DNA of 64,000 nucleotides from contig CAZUJF010000030.1 of NCBI GenBank assembly GCA_964619955.1, positions 1-64,000 of the forward strand, read 5' to 3'. The notes below the pieces were generated by a model that saw only the letters and a list, made by a program, of their open reading frames with translations, was not told the DNA's origin and ran no database searches. This document shows positions 52,300 through 61,042 of the stretch, one piece after another (position 1 is the stretch's first letter; each line of letters opens with the position of its first letter). A program made the position numbers and the translations under genes. The stretch is from JACQFK01 sp964619955 (GTDB taxonomy: Bacteria > Planctomycetota > MHYJ01 > JACPRB01).

Positions 52300-54885
52300 A
52301 TGAGCCTGAACTGCCAGACGACGCAGGACCTCTTCTCGGATTACTACGACGGCGGGCTGGAGCCCGCCGAGCGGAGCCTGCTCGAGGCCCATCTCGAGGC
52401 CTGCGGGGACTGCGCCTCGGAATATCACCATTACACCGAGTCGCTCGACGCCCTGCACGACACGAAGCCGCTGGAAACCACGCGGATGTTCATGGCGAAC
52501 GTCCGCGCCGCCGCGGCGGCCCACCTCGACCGCAAGGAGAACCTGCTGCGCCCCCCGAGCGAGGCGATCACGATGGTGACGCCGAGGGCCGACGCCGGGG
52601 CGCCGGGCGGCGCGCGTCCGCCGCAGGCCCCGGCCGCCGTCGAATTCCACGTGCCCCCCTGGGTGCCCTGGGCGCTGGCGGCGACGACCTTCATCGCCTT
52701 CGTCCTGGGCTGGGCGGTGTCGGGCCGCAAGGCCGCGCCCCCCGACGAGGAGCGCGTGACCGCCCTGGTCGAGGAGCGCCTCCGCCGCCTGCCCGCGCCG
52801 GCCGTCCCGGTCCACGAGCCGGTGGACCCGCGGCGCGTGCTGGAGGAGCAGGGCCTCGTGCAGCACCAGGGCCAGTGGATCCCGCTCCGGATGCGCGACG
52901 AGTTCGCGCGCGGCATGGTCTCCCTCGCCGGGAAGATGCTCAGCCGCGAGGAGGCGGCGCGCACGCTGCTGCGCGAATTCCCCCCCGAGCAGCCCGCGAC
53001 CCCCGTCCCCCAGACGGCCGCGCCGAGCGAGGAGGAGGTGCTCGCCCGCTTCATCGACCGGGAGAAGTACGCCCGGGCCGCGTCGGGCGCGCTCGTCCCG
53101 CAGGACTGGATCCGCAAATGGGAGGAGGGCTGGATCCAGACCGGCCCCGACACCTGGAAGAAGGGCTCCGAATTCCGGGAGGAGTTCGCCCGGGACAACC
53201 ACCTGGTGGAGCATCGCGGACGGCTGATGACGCGCGAGGAGGCGGAGTCCCTCCAGGCGCTGCAGCGCGTGAAGGCGCCGCCGGGCGCGGCCGCGGCGAA
53301 CGAGTTCACGCAGACCGTGGAGGGGATGGAGATCGGCACGCCCGTCTCCTTCAAGGGCCTGACGGTCTGGCCGGTGCTCGCGGCGAGGCCGTCCCCGGAC
53401 TCGGCCTGCCTGACCCTGCACGCGGCGCTCGACACCGGCCGCCTGGAGATCTCCGACACGCTGGGCATGCTGCAGATCCAGGTCCGGAACGGGCTGGACC
53501 TGGACGTGCTCCTGCTCGCCGGCGAGATCCTCGCGGGGGGTCGCTGCGCGCGTCTGGTGGCCGAGGACGTGCTGATCCGGGCGGGGCAGGCGGTGAAGGT
53601 CCCCGTCGTGTGCGCCGAGCCCGGCGCGTGGCGGACCGGCGACAAGTTCCTGCGCGAATCGGGGCATCATCTGGCCCCGCCCTCGCTCCGCCGCGCCCTC
53701 GTGTCCGAACTGGGGCAGGGGGCCGTCTGGAGCTCCCTCTCGCACCGGCTCTGGAAGGGGGCGGTCCCCGCGGACCTCTACCGGAAGCACGCGGAGCCGC
53801 TGGCCGAGCTTCGGGCGTTCTTCGCGGCGCTGCCGGACCGTGAGGCGGGCGCGGTGGGCCTGGCCGTGGGCTGGGGGGACGCGCTGGAGTTCCTCGAGCT
53901 GTTCCCGAGCCACGAGGCGTTCGCCGCCTGGTTCGACCGGATCCTTTCGGGGGCCGCCATCGACCTGCTTGACCGCGTGAATGAAGCGGCGCCCCCGCGG
54001 TCCGGCCCCGCCTTCGCCAACACGCCCAAGGGGGTGAAGCTGCTCTTGGAAAGCGTCTTCAACCTGAAATACGAGCCCGCGGAGCAGGGCTACGGCGTGC
54101 GCCGGGACGAGGCCGCGGCGGGGCGCGTGACGCTGTCCCAGGGGGCGCTGCAGCACGCGATCCTCTTCACGGCTCCGGCCGCCGCGGATCCGGACCGCAA
54201 GGCCGGCGCCGCGGTGCCGCGCGAGAAGGCGCGCAAGACGCTCGACGAGTACGAGGCGCGCCTGAAGGCCGCGGGCCCCGCCCGGAGGGCGCAGCTTCTG
54301 CACGAGGTGGCGTCGCTGGGCCTTCCCGACGCCGTCCCGCTCCTGGTGAAGCAGCTGGCGGCGACGGACGTGCAGACGCGCCAGGCGGCGATCCAGGAGC
54401 TCGGGCTTTCCGCGGACCCCCGGGCCGCGGATCCGCTGCTGCAGGTGCTCGCCCGGAGCCGGGCGGATTTCCCGGTCTTCGCGGAGGCGGCCCGCGCGCT
54501 CGCCCGGCTGGGGGACGAGCGCGCGGCGGATCCGCTGATCAAGACGATCGATCCGGCCGAGCCCGAGAATGCGCGGACGGTGATCGGGGTGCTGCCGGAG
54601 CTGCTCGGCCAGTTCCGTTCGAAGGACGTGCTGGAGCGCTCCATGTCGCGGCTGGTGGGGCTCTACGAATCCTGGGAGGGGACGGGCGGCAAGGACAACG
54701 CGATCCTCGACCCCGTGGGCAAACCCGCGCGCTCCACCGAGCTGCAGACGCTGATCGACGCGGCCCGTCACTCCCTCAAGCAGCTCTCCGGGCTCGAATT
54801 CGCCACGGGGGCGGGCGCCCGCCGGTGGTGGAACGACCGCGAGGTCCGCGAGCGCTGGCTCAAGGAGCGCGCCGGGAGGCCGTGA
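52300..54885 (+). CDS. Membrane anti-sigma-type protein: zf-HC2, ARPP-1 and HEAT-like domains
   Basis: It encodes 861 residues. Residues 1-50 are a zf-HC2 anti-sigma zinc finger (C5, then HLEACGDC at 31-38). One membrane segment follows at ~126-146 (WVPWALAATTFIAFVLGWAV). Residues ~150-330 have two W-rich charged repeats. About 345-600 is an ARPP-1-like domain: FKGLTVWPVLAARP, LGMLQIQVRNGLDLDVLLLA, GEILAGGRCARLVAEDVLI and VPVVCAEPGAWRTGDKF. About 625-770 are HEAT-like repeats (AAIQELGLSADPRAADPLLQ, ARALARLGDERAADPLIKT). If the topology is normal, the ARPP-1 and HEAT parts are outside the cytoplasm. The sigma factor gene is two upstream. Confidence 0.75.
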   Translation: MSLNCQTTQDLFSDYYDGGLEPAERSLLEAHLEACGDCASEYHHYTESLDALHDTKPLETTRMFMANVRAAAAAHLDRKENLLRPPSEAITMVTPRADAGAPGGARPPQAPAAVEFHVPPWVPWALAATTFIAFVLGWAVSGRKAAPPDEERVTALVEERLRRLPAPAVPVHEPVDPRRVLEEQGLVQHQGQWIPLRMRDEFARGMVSLAGKMLSREEAARTLLREFPPEQPATPVPQTAAPSEEEVLARFIDREKYARAASGALVPQDWIRKWEEGWIQTGPDTWKKGSEFREEFARDNHLVEHRGRLMTREEAESLQALQRVKAPPGAAAANEFTQTVEGMEIGTPVSFKGLTVWPVLAARPSPDSACLTLHAALDTGRLEISDTLGMLQIQVRNGLDLDVLLLAGEILAGGRCARLVAEDVLIRAGQAVKVPVVCAEPGAWRTGDKFLRESGHHLAPPSLRRALVSELGQGAVWSSLSHRLWKGAVPADLYRKHAEPLAELRAFFAALPDREAGAVGLAVGWGDALEFLELFPSHEAFAAWFDRILSGAAIDLLDRVNEAAPPRSGPAFANTPKGVKLLLESVFNLKYEPAEQGYGVRRDEAAAGRVTLSQGALQHAILFTAPAAADPDRKAGAAVPREKARKTLDEYEARLKAAGPARRAQLLHEVASLGLPDAVPLLVKQLAATDVQTRQAAIQELGLSADPRAADPLLQVLARSRADFPVFAEAARALARLGDERAADPLIKTIDPAEPENARTVIGVLPELLGQFRSKDVLERSMSRLVGLYESWEGTGGKDNAILDPVGKPARSTELQTLIDAARHSLKQLSGLEFATGAGARRWWNDREVRERWLKERAGRP

Positions 54886-55888
54886 GTTCCCGGCGGATCG
54901 CCGCGGCGAAGGCCTCCACCGCCTCCGGCTCCGTGTCGAAGGACGTCATCCAGCGCACCTCGCTCCGGGCCTCGTCCCAGACGTAGAACGCGAAGCGCTT
55001 CCGCAGCCGGGCGACCGCCCGCCGGGGCAGCCGCGCGAAGACCGCGTTCGCCTCGACGGGCTGGGTGATCTCGAGTCCGGGCAGGCCCCGCACCGCGGCC
55101 TCCAGGCGCCGGGCCATGGCGTTCGCGTGGCGGGCGTTCTTCAGCCAGAGATCCTGTTCGAGCAGGGCGAGGAACTGGGCCGCGACGAAGCGCATTTTCG
55201 ACGCGAGCTGCATCCCCTGCTTCCGGAAGAAGGGGAAGGCGGACGCGGGGCGGAGCAGCAGAACCGCCTCGGCGCCGATGAGGCCGTTCTTGGTGCCCCC
55301 GAAGGAAAGGACGTCGACGCCCTCGCAGAGCGCGCGGAGGGGGACGCCGAGGGATGCGGCGGCGTTGGCGAGCCGCGCGCCGTCGACGTGCAGGATCATG
55401 CCGTGCCGGTGCGCCAGCCGGGCGAGGGCGCGCAGCTCGGCGGGGGTGTAGACGGTCCCGCATTCCGTCGACTGGGAGATCGAGATCGCGCGGGGCTGCG
55501 CCTCGTGGGGGTCGCCGAAGCCGCGCAGGTGCGGCCGGAGGAGGGCCGGCGTCAGTTTCCCATCGGGCGCGGGGATCGGGACGATCTGCGCGCCGAGGAA
55601 GGTCTCGGGCGCGGCGCATTCGTGGCGGTACAGGTGGGACGAGGCCGCGCAGAACACGGCGTGATACGACTCGGTGAAGCAGCGCAGGCCGATCACGTTG
55701 GCGGCCGTGCCGGTGAGCACGAGGCGGGCCTCGGCGCGGGGGCCGAAGAGCCGGGCGAGGCGCCGCTCGACGCGGATCGTGAGCGGGTCGTCCCCGTAGG
55801 CGGGGCAGTGGCCGCGGTTGGCGCGCTCGAGGGCCCGGAGCACGGCGGGATGGGCGCCCGAATGGTTGTCGCTGGCGAAGCTGGACAC
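54860..55888 (-). CDS. Low-specificity L-threonine aldolase-like PLP enzyme
   Basis: It encodes 342 residues. GTG 55888 overlaps the stop of the peptidase gene by one base and begins VSSFASDNHSGAHPAVLRAL, the typical start of the family; the frame open to 55918 is not needed. PLP-fold motifs are AYGDDPLTIRVERRL, 'LVLTGTAANVIGLRC', HVDGARLANAAASLG and LSFGGTKNGLIGAEAV with the PLP-binding Lys. Cleaves threonine or allo-threonine to glycine and acetaldehyde. The last 26 bases overlap the end of the convergent ARPP-1 gene. Confidence 0.85.
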   Translation of the reverse strand: MSSFASDNHSGAHPAVLRALERANRGHCPAYGDDPLTIRVERRLARLFGPRAEARLVLTGTAANVIGLRCFTESYHAVFCAASSHLYRHECAAPETFLGAQIVPIPAPDGKLTPALLRPHLRGFGDPHEAQPRAISISQSTECGTVYTPAELRALARLAHRHGMILHVDGARLANAAASLGVPLRALCEGVDVLSFGGTKNGLIGAEAVLLLRPASAFPFFRKQGMQLASKMRFVAAQFLALLEQDLWLKNARHANAMARRLEAAVRGLPGLEITQPVEANAVFARLPRRAVARLRKRFAFYVWDEARSEVRWMTSFDTEPEAVEAFAAAIRRELTASRRAP

Positions 55889-58800
55889 TATTTCAGGCCC
55901 TTCACGAAGGTCCGCCACTCCTTCTGGAGCTCCTCCGCCTTCGCGGCGAAGACCTCGTCGTAGGCCTCCTGCGGGATCTTCCCCGCGCGCAGGAGCGCGA
56001 AGTACTTCTCGATGAGCCCGCGGTGTTTCCCCTTCTCGAACTCGTAGAAGTAATGGAGCATGGACCAGGCCTGCGCGTACTTGATGTGCGATCCGGGCCC
56101 GTAGAACTCCCGGGGCGTCTCGTTCATGATCTTGGAGAAGGGGTAGTCCGACCCGACCTCGATGGTGAGCTGGATGGTCTGGAGCCGCGCCTTCTGGATC
56201 TGCGCCTTCGCGGTCACCTTGCCGTCCTTCACCTCGATGGCGCCCAGATATTCCGCGATGCCCTCGTTGTACCAGAAGGGCGGATCGCGGGGCGTGACGA
56301 GGGTCATGAAGTGGTGCACCGCTTCATGGAAGAGGGTGTGCATGGAGTCCCCGCCGAAATTCGAGTCCTCGAACAGCACGAGTTCGTTGAGGTTGGGGCG
56401 AAAGACGCCGAGCGTGTACTCTCCGCGGTTCTCCGAAAGCAGCTCGAAGTACGTGTAGTAGTTTTCCGCGGTCTGGAAGATGGCGACGCGCGGCTTGCGG
56501 CTCGTCGGCGCCGGCGCGTGGAAGGTCTCCGAATAGTGCCTGAAGGCCGCCTCGAGGTTCTCGCCGTAGCGCTTCGCCGCCTCGGCGCTGATGTCGGTCG
56601 AGATCTTGTAGTGCGCCGTTTCGTGCTCGAAGCGGCAGCCCAGGTCGCGGGGGCCGCGGGTGTGCACGCGCAGCATGCGCTGGTGGGACATGGCCTCGCC
56701 GTCGTGGGGGTCCAGCTTGCGTGCGATCGAGAGGTCGTCCATGAAGACCTGGAGGCCGGCCGGATTCAACGCGAACGCGGCACGCGCGCGGAGCACGAGC
56801 CCATCGACCGAATCGGGCTTGGCCTCCAGGGCGCGCCGGGCGAGCTGGAGGGTCTCCTCCTCGCGGTACTCGTCGAGCGCCAGTTCGCCCGCGAGCACGA
56901 GGGCCTCGTGGAAATCGGGGAACAGGTCCAGCGCTTTCTTCAGGTCCTCCTTCGCCCCGCCCGGATCCATGCGGGACTGGCGGAAGGCCGCCCTCACGTA
57001 CCAGAGGGAGGGCACGTCGGGGTGTTTGGCGAGGAGGGCGTCGACGGTCTTGCGCCATTTCTCCGGCGTGAGGGGGCCGTCGATGTCCACGCCTCCGTCG
57101 AGCGCCTTCTTCATCTCCTCGTAGGACGCGAGATCCTCGTTGGTCTTGATGCGGAAGTTGAAGTAGGGGTCGTCCGCGCTGAGGACGAGAGCCTCGCCCT
57201 CGCCGAGGATGGCGCGCGCCTTGCGCTGGGCGCGGCGGCGCTCGATCTCCTCGAGCTCGGGGTCGAGCGCGCGGCGCAGCATGACCTCGGTGTCGTTCAT
57301 GCGGCGGTCGAGTTCCCGGGGCTCCATCCGCCCCTGGATCTGGAGCGGGGCTTCGATCCTGAGGCGGCCCGCTTCGATGCGGAAGCCGAAGGGTCCGGCG
57401 GGCGGCGCCTGCGTGATCGGAAGCGGCGGCTCCTCGGCGCTGAACGCGGGCTGGCCCTGCGCCGTCAGCGTGAAGCGGGGGTAGCGCGCCTGGAGGCGGA
57501 GGGACATCGGCTTGCCGGGCTGGAGTTTGAGCTGGTCGGATTTCGCGGCGGGTCTGCGGCGCTCCTGTTCCGGAGCGGCGGGGTTCACGCGAAAGAGGGT
57601 CGTTCCCGTCGCGGCGAGTTCCAATTCGTAGCCCGAGCCGGCGCCGCCGGGCAGAAGGAACACGACGGTGGTGTCGGAGACCAGGCGCAGATCCGCCGCG
57701 ACGTCCCCGATGAAGACCATGGGGGCGTCGCCGCTGTCGGCGGAGGCCCGGCCCCAGAGCCAGACGGGGCGCGGACCGGTCGCCTCGAGCTGGGCGGCAC
57801 CGTCCTGGTGCACGAGGCCGTAGGTGAAATCCTCAAGCTGCTTCGGATTCTTGAAATCCCAGGTCAGGCGCACGATATCGCGGCCGAAGCGGCGGGCGGC
57901 GCCGCGGAAGCCCGCCTGGCCGCCCATGAGCCGTTCGAGGGTGTCGGAGAAATCCGAGACACGGGACTCGAAGCCCTGTCCGAGCTTCGCGGCGGCCGCG
58001 AAGGCCTCTCCGGCCTCCTTCCAGAGCCGCCGCGCGACGTAGAAGCGCCCCTTCTCGAAAAGGTCGGCGGGGTTCTTCACGTCGAAGAGCAGCGCGACGG
58101 CGGCCGGCAGGGACTCGGGCCTGACGTTGTCCCAGGTGATGCGCACGGGCTGGTCCGCGGCCTCTAGGTCCGCCTCGTGCAGCGTGAAGCGGACCACGGA
58201 GGCGTTCCGGACCGTCTCGCCGTTCTTCATCGCGATCGTGAGGGTCTTCCCCGCGATCCGCTTCTGGAAGGCTTCATGCGCGGCGGCGGCTTCCTTGCGC
58301 TCCTGTTCGAGTTCCTTCCTCACCTCCTCGAGGCGTTCCTGCGCCTCCTGTTTCTTCTTCGCCCGGCGCGCCTCGAATTCGGCGCGGGCGGCGTCCTCGG
58401 GCGTGCGGACGGCGGCGGGGGGAAGGTCCGGCGTCCGGACCGCGGGGGCGGGTTTCGGGGGCCGCGGGGCCTCGGGCGCGGCCGGCGGGGCAGGCTCCGG
58501 TTTAGCGACGGCGACCGGGACCGGAGCGGGCGTCTTCGGCGGGGGTGCCGGCGGCTTCGCGCCGCCGATGAACAGCGCGGCGAGCCCGCCGAGGAGCACG
58601 ACCGCCGCCGCGCCGCCGATCAGGAGGCCTTTGCGGGAGGGAGGGGGTGTCTTCGCCTTCGGCGCCGCCGGGCGGGGGGCGCGGGCCGGCTTTGCGGCGG
58701 GCGCCGGCTGCGGCAGGGGCAGCGGCGGATGGCTGCCGGCTTTCGCCTGGTTGAGGGCCCGGATGATCTTGCGCGCCGCGTCGGCGGAGAGCAGGCGGAG

Positions 58801-58935
58801 TTCGACGGCGACCTGCGCCAGCGTGCGCTCGTCCCCCTCCGCCAGCGCCTGGCGGCAGCTCATGATCTGGGCGGGACTGAGGGCCTTCGACGCGATGGCC
58901 TGGCGCGCGAAACGGTCGTCGTGGGCGTGGGGCAT
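55888..58935 (-). CDS. Membrane-anchored metallopeptidase (HExxH) with LamG-like and TPR-like regions
   Basis: It encodes 1,015 residues from ATG 58935. An N-terminal ~70-residue helical domain (FARQAIASKALSPAQIMSCR) of a kind seen in planctomycete signalling proteins is followed by a Pro/Ala linker, one membrane segment (~103-123), a charged coiled coil (~185-235), a LamG-like region (~340-550) and TPR-like helices (~640-760). Near 870-895 is the zinc site HEAVH with NEGIAEYLG downstream, as in gluzincin-like DUF1570 proteins. It is probably anchored in the inner membrane with the peptidase outside. Confidence 0.75.
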   Translation of the reverse strand: MPHAHDDRFARQAIASKALSPAQIMSCRQALAEGDERTLAQVAVELRLLSADAARKIIRALNQAKAGSHPPLPLPQPAPAAKPARAPRPAAPKAKTPPPSRKGLLIGGAAAVVLLGGLAALFIGGAKPPAPPPKTPAPVPVAVAKPEPAPPAAPEAPRPPKPAPAVRTPDLPPAAVRTPEDAARAEFEARRAKKKQEAQERLEEVRKELEQERKEAAAAHEAFQKRIAGKTLTIAMKNGETVRNASVVRFTLHEADLEAADQPVRITWDNVRPESLPAAVALLFDVKNPADLFEKGRFYVARRLWKEAGEAFAAAAKLGQGFESRVSDFSDTLERLMGGQAGFRGAARRFGRDIVRLTWDFKNPKQLEDFTYGLVHQDGAAQLEATGPRPVWLWGRASADSGDAPMVFIGDVAADLRLVSDTTVVFLLPGGAGSGYELELAATGTTLFRVNPAAPEQERRRPAAKSDQLKLQPGKPMSLRLQARYPRFTLTAQGQPAFSAEEPPLPITQAPPAGPFGFRIEAGRLRIEAPLQIQGRMEPRELDRRMNDTEVMLRRALDPELEEIERRRAQRKARAILGEGEALVLSADDPYFNFRIKTNEDLASYEEMKKALDGGVDIDGPLTPEKWRKTVDALLAKHPDVPSLWYVRAAFRQSRMDPGGAKEDLKKALDLFPDFHEALVLAGELALDEYREEETLQLARRALEAKPDSVDGLVLRARAAFALNPAGLQVFMDDLSIARKLDPHDGEAMSHQRMLRVHTRGPRDLGCRFEHETAHYKISTDISAEAAKRYGENLEAAFRHYSETFHAPAPTSRKPRVAIFQTAENYYTYFELLSENRGEYTLGVFRPNLNELVLFEDSNFGGDSMHTLFHEAVHHFMTLVTPRDPPFWYNEGIAEYLGAIEVKDGKVTAKAQIQKARLQTIQLTIEVGSDYPFSKIMNETPREFYGPGSHIKYAQAWSMLHYFYEFEKGKHRGLIEKYFALLRAGKIPQEAYDEVFAAKAEELQKEWRTFVKGLK

Positions 58936-58941
58936 GTCCGG

Positions 58942-60252
58942 TCACCTCGGGAGGGGGATGTCCTTGATCTCGAAGACGACTTCATCGGTGTGGCGCTTGA
59001 GGATGCAGGGGATGCGGATCTCCTTCACCGGTCCGGCGTTCTCCGCCCCGTAGCGCAGCTCCCAGGTGTAGCCGTCGTTGCCGCCGCTGCCGGACATGCC
59101 CTGGCTCTGGAGCCGCTCGCCGCCTTCGGTGAGGACCTCGATGTCCTCGTACGAAAACGGAAGGCGTTCGTCGAAGCTGCCCTCCTGCGGGCCGTCCTCG
59201 AAGCGTCCGCCCGTCTCGATCGTGAACGTGACCTGCTTCTCCGTCGTCTTGAAATCGCGGAGCGTGATCTTGAGGCCGCCGAGTTCGCGCAGCGTCTCCG
59301 CGGGCCCGCCGGGTTTCGCGAACACCAGGGTGCTGGTCTCCTTGGGGAAGGCGAGCAGGGCGCTGCCCCGGAGCAGCGCGAGGCTGCGGGCGTCGTTCTC
59401 GGGGAACTTGAAGGGCACCGTCTCGTTGTGGGTGAACGCGAGGTGGCTCCTCTGACGGTAGCGGCTCATGCGGGGCTGGGCGTTGGGCTCGGGCAGGAGC
59501 GAGCGGCCCTGGTCGTCCCGGAGCTCGGACACGCGCATCTCGAGGACGCTGTCCGGCCGCACGTCCGGGAGCCAGGCGAGTCCGAGCGTGAGATGAGCGT
59601 TGCTGGCGTTGGCCTGGAAGTTCTGGATGCGCGTCAGCAGGACCTGCTGGACCTGGATGCGGTAGTGCCGCACCCAGGCCGCCGGGTAGGCGGGTTGTTT
59701 CTGGACGTAGACGAGCAGCCGCGGCCCCTGGGCCGGCGGCGCGGCGCGGCGGCGGCGGAATCCGTACGACTCGCGCTCCTCGGCGCGCCAGGAGGCGCCG
59801 GCGGCCCGGGCGAGGGTGTCCAGGGCCTCCAGCGGCAGCGCGTCCTTGAGGAAGACGGTGACGGAGGGGAAGATCTGCCCCTCCGGGAGGTCCACGGGGA
59901 TCTGGATCTGGCGGGAGAGTTCCTCGAAGCCCTCGCGGGCGGAACGGTTTTTCAAGTCGAGGGTGACCTGCTGAAGCCGGGGGAGGTGTTTCAGCAGGGT
60001 GTCCTTGGACTCGATGAGTTTGACGGCTTCCAGGACGCGCTCGCGCGGCTCCCCGTCGAGCGACTCCGCGCGTTTGCGGAGGAGGCCGAGGGCGGCCGGG
60101 CCGAGGTCCCCGAGGGCCCGCACGGCCGCGTCCCGGGTTTCAAGCGAGTCTTCGCGGAGCCGGGGCAGGATTTCCTCGATGCGCCGCGCGAGCTCGTCCT
60201 GGGGGAGGGCGGCGGCGAGGCAGCAGAGCGCCAGCGCGATCACACGGCTCAT
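58942..60252 (-). CDS. Secreted protein with N-terminal HEAT-like repeats
   Basis: It encodes 436 residues from ATG 60252, with AAGGAG 9 nt upstream. Signal peptide RVIALALCCLAAALP. Residues ~20-75 have HEAT-like helices (ETRDAAVRALGDLGPAALGL), then a small domain (FEELSRQIQIPVDLPEG, 'LPLEALDTLARAAGASWR') that resembles secretin short domains, and a long beta-rich C-terminal half without known motifs. It stands 6 nt upstream of the metallopeptidase gene, which suggests they work together outside the cytoplasm. Confidence 0.65.
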   Translation of the reverse strand: MSRVIALALCCLAAALPQDELARRIEEILPRLREDSLETRDAAVRALGDLGPAALGLLRKRAESLDGEPRERVLEAVKLIESKDTLLKHLPRLQQVTLDLKNRSAREGFEELSRQIQIPVDLPEGQIFPSVTVFLKDALPLEALDTLARAAGASWRAEERESYGFRRRRAAPPAQGPRLLVYVQKQPAYPAAWVRHYRIQVQQVLLTRIQNFQANASNAHLTLGLAWLPDVRPDSVLEMRVSELRDDQGRSLLPEPNAQPRMSRYRQRSHLAFTHNETVPFKFPENDARSLALLRGSALLAFPKETSTLVFAKPGGPAETLRELGGLKITLRDFKTTEKQVTFTIETGGRFEDGPQEGSFDERLPFSYEDIEVLTEGGERLQSQGMSGSGGNDGYTWELRYGAENAGPVKEIRIPCILKRHTDEVVFEIKDIPLPR

Positions 60253-60280
60253 GAAGCGGACTCCTTCCCCGGCCCTCATT

Positions 60281-61042
60281 CTAACGCTCCTTGGACGGGA
60301 TGTCCTGCATTCCCGTTGGAGCCTCCGGCAGGAGCAGCGCGGGAAGCAGGGCGGCGCAGCCGCCCCGGAGGGCGACGGTGGCGCGCGGGGTCAGCGGGGT
60401 GGGCTCGAGGTTGATCTCCACGACGGCGGCCCCGCGGGCGAGCGCGGCCTCCGCGAGGGACGCGGCGGGCTGCACCTGCCCGGAGGTCCCCGCGACGAGG
60501 AAGAAGTCCGCGGACTCCGCCGCGCGCCAGGCTTCGGCCAGGAGGGCGGGGTCGAGCGTCTCGCCGAACCAGACGACGCCGGGGCGCAGGAGGGCGCCGC
60601 AAGCGCAGCGGGGTGGGACTTCGGGGAGGGGCGTGCGGAGCTCCTCCCGGGTTTCGCCGCAGCCCGTGCAGCGGACGCGCCAGAGGCTGCCGTGGATTTC
60701 GAGGACGCGGCGGGAGCCCGCGCGGGTGTGGAGGCCGTCGACGTTCTGGGTGATCAGCGTGAAGGATCCACAACGCCGCTCGAAATCGGCGAGGGCGCGG
60801 TGCCCGGCGTTGGGTTCGCAGGCGGCGACCGTGCGCCGCCGGGCCTCGTACCAGTCCCACACGAACCCCGGATCGCGCGCGAAGGCCTCCGGGCTGGCGA
60901 CGTCCTCGGGGCGGAACCCCTTCCAGAGTCCGGCGGCGTCGCGGAAGGTGGGGATGCCGGATTCCGCGGAGCCGCCCGCGCCGGTGAGGACGGCGACGGA
61001 GCGGGCGGCGGCGAGGCGGCGCCGCGCCTCGTGCAGGCTCAC
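60281..61042 (-). CDS. Sirtuin NAD-dependent protein deacylase (SIRT5-like class III)
   Basis: It encodes 253 residues from GTG 61042, overlapping the upstream stop (GTGA). NAD site GAGGSAESGIPTFR (21-34), TQNVDGLH (98-105) and catalytic His117 (EIHGSLW). Zinc Cys are at 125, 128, 146 and 148; the last pair is only one residue apart (CACG). Tyr65 and Arg68 (WYEARRR) form the YxxR pair that favours removal of succinyl or malonyl groups in SIRT5-type enzymes. It uses NAD and acts in the cytoplasm. Its operon partners are a folate/histidine enzyme and a PLP enzyme. Confidence 0.88.
   Translation of the reverse strand: MSLHEARRRLAAARSVAVLTGAGGSAESGIPTFRDAAGLWKGFRPEDVASPEAFARDPGFVWDWYEARRRTVAACEPNAGHRALADFERRCGSFTLITQNVDGLHTRAGSRRVLEIHGSLWRVRCTGCGETREELRTPLPEVPPRCACGALLRPGVVWFGETLDPALLAEAWRAAESADFFLVAGTSGQVQPAASLAEAALARGAAVVEINLEPTPLTPRATVALRGGCAALLPALLLPEAPTGMQDIPSKER

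Noticed and set aside
51883..54771. 962-codon minus-strand frame opposite the ARPP-1 gene
   Set aside because: Arg/Leu-rich with no domain; the plus-strand gene has clear zf-HC2, ARPP-1 and HEAT motifs.
58177..60414. 745-codon plus-strand frame opposite the peptidase and HEAT genes
   Set aside because: No motif, spans parts of two well-supported minus-strand genes; shadow.
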